Shown in pieces: positions 58,844-64,000 of a stretch of DNA of 64,000 nt. The notes beneath the pieces are model-generated. The model did not search any database, was not told the origin of the DNA, and saw nothing but the letters and a program-made list of their open reading frames with translations. The position numbers and the translations under genes are program-made. The stretch is from Paenibacillus mendelii (lineage in GTDB: Bacteria; Bacillota; Bacilli; Paenibacillales; Paenibacillaceae). The stretch's first letter is position 1. Each line of letters starts with the position of its first letter. The stretch lies in NCBI RefSeq assembly GCF_024498075.1, contig NZ_JANHOF010000013.1:140675-204674 (forward strand). The letters run 5' to 3'.

Positions 58844-59875
58844 GTGAGAGGGATGATTCCGCAACCATGGTTGAATGAGATGGAGGATGGACGCCAAGAG
58901 ACGGATAGCTGGCCAGAAGCATCAGGGCAGCTGCTGCGTCTCATGATGGCGAGGGTGAATACGGTGCTGCTCGGCAAGACGGAGGTTGTGCAGCAATCGT
59001 TCGCAGCGCTGCTGGCGGGCGGGCATGTGCTGCTCGAGGATGTGCCCGGCGTGGGCAAGACGATGCTGGCACGGGCAATTGCGCGCGTGATGGGCGGGGA
59101 GTTTCGAAGGATTCAGTTTACGTCGGATCTTCTTCCGGCGGACGTAGTCGGCGGGCTCGTATGGGACGCGAAGCGGGGGGATCTGGTCTTCCGTCAAGGA
59201 CCGTTGATGGCTAATGTCGTGCTGGCCGACGAGATCAACCGGACACCGCCGCGCACCCAATCGGCGCTGCTGGAAGCGATGGAGGAGCGGAGCGTAACGG
59301 CCGATGGCGAAACGATGCTGCTGCCGGCACCGTTTATGCTGCTCGCTACGCAAAATCCGCTTCGCGACGATGGGACGTATCCGCTGCCGGAAGCGCAGCT
59401 CGACCGGTTTCTAATGCGGCTGTCGATCGGTTATCCGGCTCCTGAATATGAGGTGCAGATGCTGGAGAATGCTCCGCAAAGACCGCAGCCGGAGCAGTTA
59501 AGGCCTGTCATCATACCCGAGGAGTGGCTGCGGATGCAGCGCGATGCCCAAACGGTGCATGTGCATCCGGCACTGCTTGCCTATGCGGTGCACATCGCCG
59601 GAACAACCCGCACGGCGGCTGAGCTGTCGCTAGGCGCCAGTCCGCGGGCGACACGCGATTGGATAAGGGCCGCGCAGGCGACAGCTTATTTGGATGGGCG
59701 GCGTTACGTATTGCCCGATGATCTGAAGGCTACCGTGGAGCCCGTACTGACGCACAGACTCATGCTGCGTGATGATGCTGCCGCCAGCGGCGCGGATCCG
59801 GTGGAGGTGCTGCGGCGTCTCGTCGCAGCCACGCCGGTGCCAACCCCTAATTCGGAGAGCGGGCGAAGACGGTGA
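58844..59875 (+). CDS. MoxR-type AAA ATPase
   Basis: This encodes 343 residues. Walker A is EDVPGVGKTM (about 65-74) and Walker B is VVLADEINRTPPRTQSALLEAMEE, followed by the MoxR features FMLLATQNPLRDDGTYPLPEAQLDRFLMRL and GASPRATRDWIRAAQA. MoxR ATPases act as chaperones with DUF58/VWA partners, and this one is coupled to the DUF58 gene by an overlapping GTGA. The start is a GTG after GGGAGGATGC. Confidence 0.92.
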   Translation: MRGMIPQPWLNEMEDGRQETDSWPEASGQLLRLMMARVNTVLLGKTEVVQQSFAALLAGGHVLLEDVPGVGKTMLARAIARVMGGEFRRIQFTSDLLPADVVGGLVWDAKRGDLVFRQGPLMANVVLADEINRTPPRTQSALLEAMEERSVTADGETMLLPAPFMLLATQNPLRDDGTYPLPEAQLDRFLMRLSIGYPAPEYEVQMLENAPQRPQPEQLRPVIIPEEWLRMQRDAQTVHVHPALLAYAVHIAGTTRTAAELSLGASPRATRDWIRAAQATAYLDGRRYVLPDDLKATVEPVLTHRLMLRDDAAASGADPVEVLRRLVAATPVPTPNSESGRRR

Positions 59876-59907
59876 AGAAGCAGAATGCGACTGCTGGAGG
59901 AAGGTAT

Positions 59908-61692
59908 ATGAGCGCTCAGAGCAACAGGGACTATGTTCAGCAGCCGGGAGGTGGCGCTGCCAGCGGTGGAGCGGGAGCTGCCGGCCGCAGTCCTATCGGC
60001 TTTCGCCGGGGAAAGAAGGGGGAGGCGGCCGCAAGCTCTCCGGTCCCGGTATTAAGAAGCCGCCATTTCGCGAGATTGCTGCTGCTTGCGGCAGCGGTCG
60101 TCTGCAGCTTCTCCTTGGAGGCGCGCAGCGGTGCTTCGGAATGGCTATTATTTTCTGTGACGACTGCAGCTGTGTTCATCGTATGGGTATTGCCGTATGC
60201 AGCTTCCGGAACATGGACCGTGCAGCGTGAGCAGATCGAGAATACCGGGTATGAGGACGGAGGGCATATGCGAGTCCGGCTTAAGCTCTTCTCCAGCCGC
60301 CCGATGCCGTTCATGTGGGTATCCATTCGCGAGGAGATCGTGAACACGACCTCTGAGCAGCCGCCGATACCGCTGCAATTCAGAACGGTCTATATCCCTT
60401 GGTTTAGCCGCAGCCGAACCGTCACATACACGGTAACAGGGCTGCGGCGCGGCGAGCTGTCGTTCCAACCGGTTCGAATCGAGGCCGGAGATCTGCTGAG
60501 CATGACTGTTCGTTCGTTTGTCGTCCCTTGCTCGGGACAAGCGCTTGTGCTGCCAAAGCCCCCGAAAGGGGAGAAGGTGGTTCTGCTGCCGAGTACATTG
60601 CCGGGTGGAAGACCAGTGGGGAGCCATGCAGCTCGAATCGCTGCACCTCAGCTGATGCAGGCAGCCATCCCGGTTCTTCAAGCCGGGACCGGCCCTGATT
60701 CCAGAACGTACATCCCCGGAGATCCGCTCCGGCGGATTAATTGGCGGGCGATGGCCAGAGGACTTGGCATGCAAACCCGAATCGACCAGCCTGAGCTGCC
60801 GGGAGAAACGGTCATTCTGCTGGACGCTTCCCCTGCTGCGTATGGAAGCGATGGACGTCTGTTTGACGCCTCTGTCGGACGTGCGGCGATGGCCATTCAT
60901 CATGCCGCTCACGCGGGCCGCAATGTGACGGTGGTATGCGGCGGGAGAGGCGGTACCCGGCTGCGTGTACGTATGGGGGAACCGACGCAGCTGCGCCGGG
61001 CGTTGGAAGAATTGGCACGAATGAAGGCCGACGATGACAGACCGTTATCGGAGCGGCTCCGCGATATCCTGGCGAAGCTGCCGCGCGGAGCGGATATCAT
61101 CTGTATTACGGCGGAGGGCTATGGGCCGCCGGAGGCTGGGGCTGCCGCCGCAATGCCATCACCATTAACGCGAACGGCACCACCTTCAAAGACAGTTCCG
61201 CCAACGGCAGCAGGAGCGACTGCCGGAGCAGCGGGAGCAATAAATGAAATGGTTGCGCAACCAACAGCAGTAACAACAGCACAACCAGCAGTCCGTACAG
61301 CAGCACAATCAGCGGCAACAGCATCACAACCAACTACCCAACCAACAGCCCATACATTGGCACACTCCGCACCAGCACCAGAACGAAAGGCAGCGCCGCC
61401 AGCAATGGGGACCGTGAATACAGCGGGCGTGAAGGACGATCGCGATCGGCTGGACACCAATTTGGAGAGCATAGAAGCGATTAAGCAAGCGGCAAGTCTA
61501 GCGAGTGGACGCGGCGGAGTATTTTATCTCTGGCTTGGGGGCGAATGGTCGGATCCGGCAGAAGCGGAACGGATATGGAGGAGCAGGCTGCAGGGAATCG
61601 ATTGCCGCGTGTCGGTATTGCCGATTCCGCAGCAGTACCTTCGTCAGCCGGATGTAGTGGAGGGAGGAGAGCACGATGGGACCGTCACATAA
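59908..61692 (+). CDS. DUF58 protein with low-complexity insertion
   Basis: This encodes about 594 residues. Two membrane helices (about 50-105) precede a beta domain and the DUF58 core GDPLRRINWRAMARGLGMQTRIDQPELPGETVILLDASPAAYG. Residues about 410-500 are a Thr/Ala/Gln/Pro-rich stretch that interrupts the VWA-like part and has an A/C-rich base composition unlike its surroundings. DUF58 proteins partner MoxR and transglutaminase proteins in an unknown envelope function. I chose the ATG with GGAGGAAGGT upstream; a GTG 36 bases earlier overlaps the moxR stop and is the alternative. Confidence 0.85.
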   Translation: MSAQSNRDYVQQPGGGAASGGAGAAGRSPIGFRRGKKGEAAASSPVPVLRSRHFARLLLLAAAVVCSFSLEARSGASEWLLFSVTTAAVFIVWVLPYAASGTWTVQREQIENTGYEDGGHMRVRLKLFSSRPMPFMWVSIREEIVNTTSEQPPIPLQFRTVYIPWFSRSRTVTYTVTGLRRGELSFQPVRIEAGDLLSMTVRSFVVPCSGQALVLPKPPKGEKVVLLPSTLPGGRPVGSHAARIAAPQLMQAAIPVLQAGTGPDSRTYIPGDPLRRINWRAMARGLGMQTRIDQPELPGETVILLDASPAAYGSDGRLFDASVGRAAMAIHHAAHAGRNVTVVCGGRGGTRLRVRMGEPTQLRRALEELARMKADDDRPLSERLRDILAKLPRGADIICITAEGYGPPEAGAAAAMPSPLTRTAPPSKTVPPTAAGATAGAAGAINEMVAQPTAVTTAQPAVRTAAQSAATASQPTTQPTAHTLAHSAPAPERKAAPPAMGTVNTAGVKDDRDRLDTNLESIEAIKQAASLASGRGGVFYLWLGGEWSDPAEAERIWRSRLQGIDCRVSVLPIPQQYLRQPDVVEGGEHDGTVT

Positions 61693-64000
61693 GCCGGTGG
61701 CCGGGCAGTCGAACGGATCGGAGAAGAAGCGGACGGTTTCCGATTGGAACGGCAAGGGCAATGGAAGCCTGAGTGGGGAGACGCTGGATACGGCTAAAGC
61801 AGGACGGTTGGATAGCGAGATGCCGGCCTTTTTCGGTAACGGGTCCCGCCGTCTGGTCACGACCTTGCTTCTATACGGACTCATCATCGAATGGCTGCTG
61901 CCGTTGAATCAATTGACGGTTTATACGGAGCTGTATTCGATCGGCCCGATCGTGGCTGCGGTAGGGGGCTTCCTGGCTGTTGGCCTGTGGATGCCGCCGC
62001 TCTGGGTTTCTTTGGTGGTGAACAGTGCCATTTGCTTAGGATCTGCGTCAATCATCTACAGCTCCCACTCGCCAACTCTGCTTGACGCGCTGTTCTGGAT
62101 TACGGATGCCGTTCAGAATGATATCGTTCGCCTTATGGAAGGGGAGCTGCTGATTGGCGGTGAATCCAGGACGCTTCTGCTCATAGCTGGTCTTGGAATG
62201 ATGGCCGTTGCTGTGCAATCCTTGGTATGGATGCGGCAGTGGGGAATTGGTTTGACCGCTCTGACGGCGCTTTATTTGCTCTTGCTTCATAGCTTTCTGG
62301 GGGTGGAGGTGTTCCCGGGTCTTGTTCGAGCATTAGCAGAGGGCTTGATTCTGACGGCTCTCCTGGTTGTACCGAAATTGGACCGCTTATACGGAGAGGA
62401 AGCATCGAGAAGCGCGGCAAGCCGTTCGGCTGCCGGCTGGCCTGTCGGCTGGTGGAGCGGAGCGGCGTGGATGACAGTCGTTCTGCTGTCTATCGGAGCG
62501 GCGGCTTCTTTCGGCAAGCCGGCTGCGGACGGACCGGCACCGTGGGCGGTAGCGGCCGTTGATTGGGCGGGTAACCATCTTACCGCAGATACTGTAACGA
62601 CGATCTTGCGTGAGCGCAGCTTGGACGCCTTGCGTTCGGGCGAACAGGAGCGGGATGCTGCGGGCTGGACCGGCTACGGATTTGACGATTCAACGCTTGG
62701 GGCGCCGATACGATCGGATGATACACCTTTGTTTACCGTGCAAAGCACGGAGCCGATCTATTTGCGAGGGGATAGCAAGGACGTCTACGACGGTCGCGGC
62801 TGGCTGCAGGAAGGACATTCCGTCGAGGAACGCTTGGTCGCAGATGCCATGGGCGATCGCACGGGGAGGCAGCCGGAGCAAGCGGGCAAGCTGAAGCCGG
62901 GTGAAGCGGTGAACCCAGAGGGTCTTGCGGAGAGGGCAGGAGGGATAGAGCCGCGTGAAGCGGTGGATCCGTACACAGGTCTGAAACTTACGGAAGACGA
63001 ATGGACGGCCAGTTCAAAGGAGCGTACCTTGTTGCATACGGTTACAGCCCTGCGTCCCAGCAGCGGTTGGCCCATTCTAACCGCGGGTGCCGATGCAGCG
63101 GTAACGGAGCTATTTGCGGATGGTTCTTGGGATCGAATGGACCGGTATCGCAAGGATGAGATAACGGACGCATTGTTTGCTGCAAAGTCAGATGATGTTA
63201 TTAAGCGGTATACCGTTGCCACGCGGCTGCCTGCAGACGACCCGGACCTGCTGCGTAAGGCCGGCCAATACGAAGCGGATCCGGCGGCTATTGCCGAGCT
63301 TTACACACAGCTTCCGCCTGCACTGCCGGCCCGCGTGAAGGATCTGGCGTCGCGCATCGCTGAAAGTGCGGGGAAGGGACGCTACGACACGGCGAAGGCC
63401 ATCGAATCCTTCCTGCGGGACGGGTTCACCTATACGCTCACTCAAACGGAAGAACCGGCTGAAGGAGCGGACTTCGTCGATCACTTTCTGTTTGAACAGC
63501 ATCAAGGCTACTGCGTCCATTTTGCAACGTCTATGGTAGTACTGCTGCGGACACAGGGCATACCGGCACGCTATGTGAAAGGCTTCGCGCCAGGAACGCC
63601 CGATGCTGATTCTGATGAAACGCGGTCGTCCCAACAGCTAGCGGCGCTTGAGGGGATCGTTAACGGCGCGAAGGATCGAGGTGACACAGCGGGCGGAGGA
63701 GGCACGCTTCTGCTGCAGCGAGTGGACTCGGCCGCGTCATGGACGGACGCGGGTGGCGGGTTGGCCGCGGCGGTTGGGCCGGATGCATCAGCCGCCCGGA
63801 CTTACACCGTGCGTGCAAGTGATGCGCACGCATGGGTGGAGGTTTACTTTGCCGGGGTCGGCTGGGTTCCGTTCGAGCCGACCCCGAGCTTCGGGGCGCC
63901 GGGCGAAGCCGGTGCCGGCGCTGCCCGCGGCGATGGCGGCGGCGATGGCTCCGCAGCCGCGCCCCGCGGGCCTGCCGCGGCGAGCGATGGCGCCGCCGCG
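61676..64000 (+). CDS. TgpA-like membrane transglutaminase-domain protein (3' truncated by window)
   Basis: The 775 visible codons are open to the window edge. A polar head of about 60 residues is followed by six or more transmembrane helices (about 60-290), an extracellular region, and a transglutaminase-like domain. The catalytic Cys is residue 613 in HQGYCVHFATSMVVLLRTQGIPARYVKGF, and the His is residue 718 in SDAHAWVEVYFAGVGWVPFEPTPSF. After that comes Gly/Ala-rich sequence, and a further helix would be expected beyond the edge. With MoxR and DUF58 it forms a classic operon. GGAGGAGAGCACG precedes the ATG, which overlaps the DUF58 gene by 17 bases. Confidence 0.9.
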   Translation, partial: MGPSHKPVAGQSNGSEKKRTVSDWNGKGNGSLSGETLDTAKAGRLDSEMPAFFGNGSRRLVTTLLLYGLIIEWLLPLNQLTVYTELYSIGPIVAAVGGFLAVGLWMPPLWVSLVVNSAICLGSASIIYSSHSPTLLDALFWITDAVQNDIVRLMEGELLIGGESRTLLLIAGLGMMAVAVQSLVWMRQWGIGLTALTALYLLLLHSFLGVEVFPGLVRALAEGLILTALLVVPKLDRLYGEEASRSAASRSAAGWPVGWWSGAAWMTVVLLSIGAAASFGKPAADGPAPWAVAAVDWAGNHLTADTVTTILRERSLDALRSGEQERDAAGWTGYGFDDSTLGAPIRSDDTPLFTVQSTEPIYLRGDSKDVYDGRGWLQEGHSVEERLVADAMGDRTGRQPEQAGKLKPGEAVNPEGLAERAGGIEPREAVDPYTGLKLTEDEWTASSKERTLLHTVTALRPSSGWPILTAGADAAVTELFADGSWDRMDRYRKDEITDALFAAKSDDVIKRYTVATRLPADDPDLLRKAGQYEADPAAIAELYTQLPPALPARVKDLASRIAESAGKGRYDTAKAIESFLRDGFTYTLTQTEEPAEGADFVDHFLFEQHQGYCVHFATSMVVLLRTQGIPARYVKGFAPGTPDADSDETRSSQQLAALEGIVNGAKDRGDTAGGGGTLLLQRVDSAASWTDAGGGLAAAVGPDASAARTYTVRASDAHAWVEVYFAGVGWVPFEPTPSFGAPGEAGAGAARGDGGGDGSAAAPRGPAAASDGAAA

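Noticed and set aside
1..64000. tRNA, rRNA, prophage or complete insertion sequence
   Set aside because: None was recognised on either strand when reading the intergenic regions.

Overview
The window looks like chromosomal DNA of a spore-forming, low-GC-phylum Gram-positive of the Paenibacillus type. This rests on strong AGGAGG-type ribosome sites with GTG and TTG starts, spore coat CotF-like genes, YneF, YflT-like and YdaT-like stress proteins, a Bacillus-type FabI, UvsE, QueG and a LytR-CpsA-Psr protein. The genus is an inference from gene content. I saw no rRNA, tRNA, CRISPR array or prophage.

Layout. 1-7.7 kb: end of a KhtU/Kef-type antiporter, YitT-family protein, divergent SRAP (YedK-like) protein, Nudix hydrolase, small hypothetical, AraC regulator divergent from a short pyruvate kinase, and a YfmR/Uup-type ABC-F ATPase. 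7.7-9.1 kb is non-coding: ten copies of an 11-bp repeat, six copies of a ~114-bp hairpin-bearing repeat and a transposase scrap. 9.1-17.2 kb: Dps with a decayed thioredoxin reductase and a PerR-box-like site upstream, YjbQ, GalU, a His-rich exported protein, araD-araB, a PGPGP-repeat surface protein and a guanylate-kinase-like protein. 17.2-25 kb: SodA, two stress proteins, GNAT, DUF402 phosphatase, signal peptidase I, RNase HI, QueG, HD-GYP-like protein, YneF and FolE. 25-29.3 kb: DUF2935-linker-SOD fusion, alpha/beta hydrolase, a small ORF and a DUF1877 protein.

29.3-34.5 kb is a patchwork of accessory and decayed DNA. A broken class I aldolase is followed by a PadR-DUF1048-DUF1048-ABC export cassette flanked by an exact 16-bp repeat, then an orphan helicase C-terminal lobe and a DoxX remnant. 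34.5-39.7 kb: an IclR regulator, a P-loop protein and aconitase. The iclR and acnA promoter regions carry the same 17-bp palindrome, which suggests the IclR protein controls itself and aconitase. 39.7-46.4 kb is ordinary: amidase-domain protein, Ddl, UvsE, FabI, TauE/SafE and an inositol-phosphatase-family enzyme. 46.7-50.9 kb appears AT-richer and probably spore-related: a frameshifted CotF-like gene, an intact one, several unknown small proteins and a cysteine-poor FMN glutamate-synthase-like enzyme. 51-64 kb: HemL, a LytR-CpsA-Psr protein, a three-gene ABC-2 exporter, BCP peroxiredoxin, a secreted unknown protein and a MoxR-DUF58-transglutaminase operon cut by the window end.

No single striking new multi-gene system is evident. 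The observations I value most are the IclR/aconitase palindrome pair, the structured 114-bp repeat array, the repeat-flanked PadR/DUF1048/ABC cassette, the PerR-like promoter left in front of a dead trxB, and several enzyme paralogues that have lost canonical catalytic residues.
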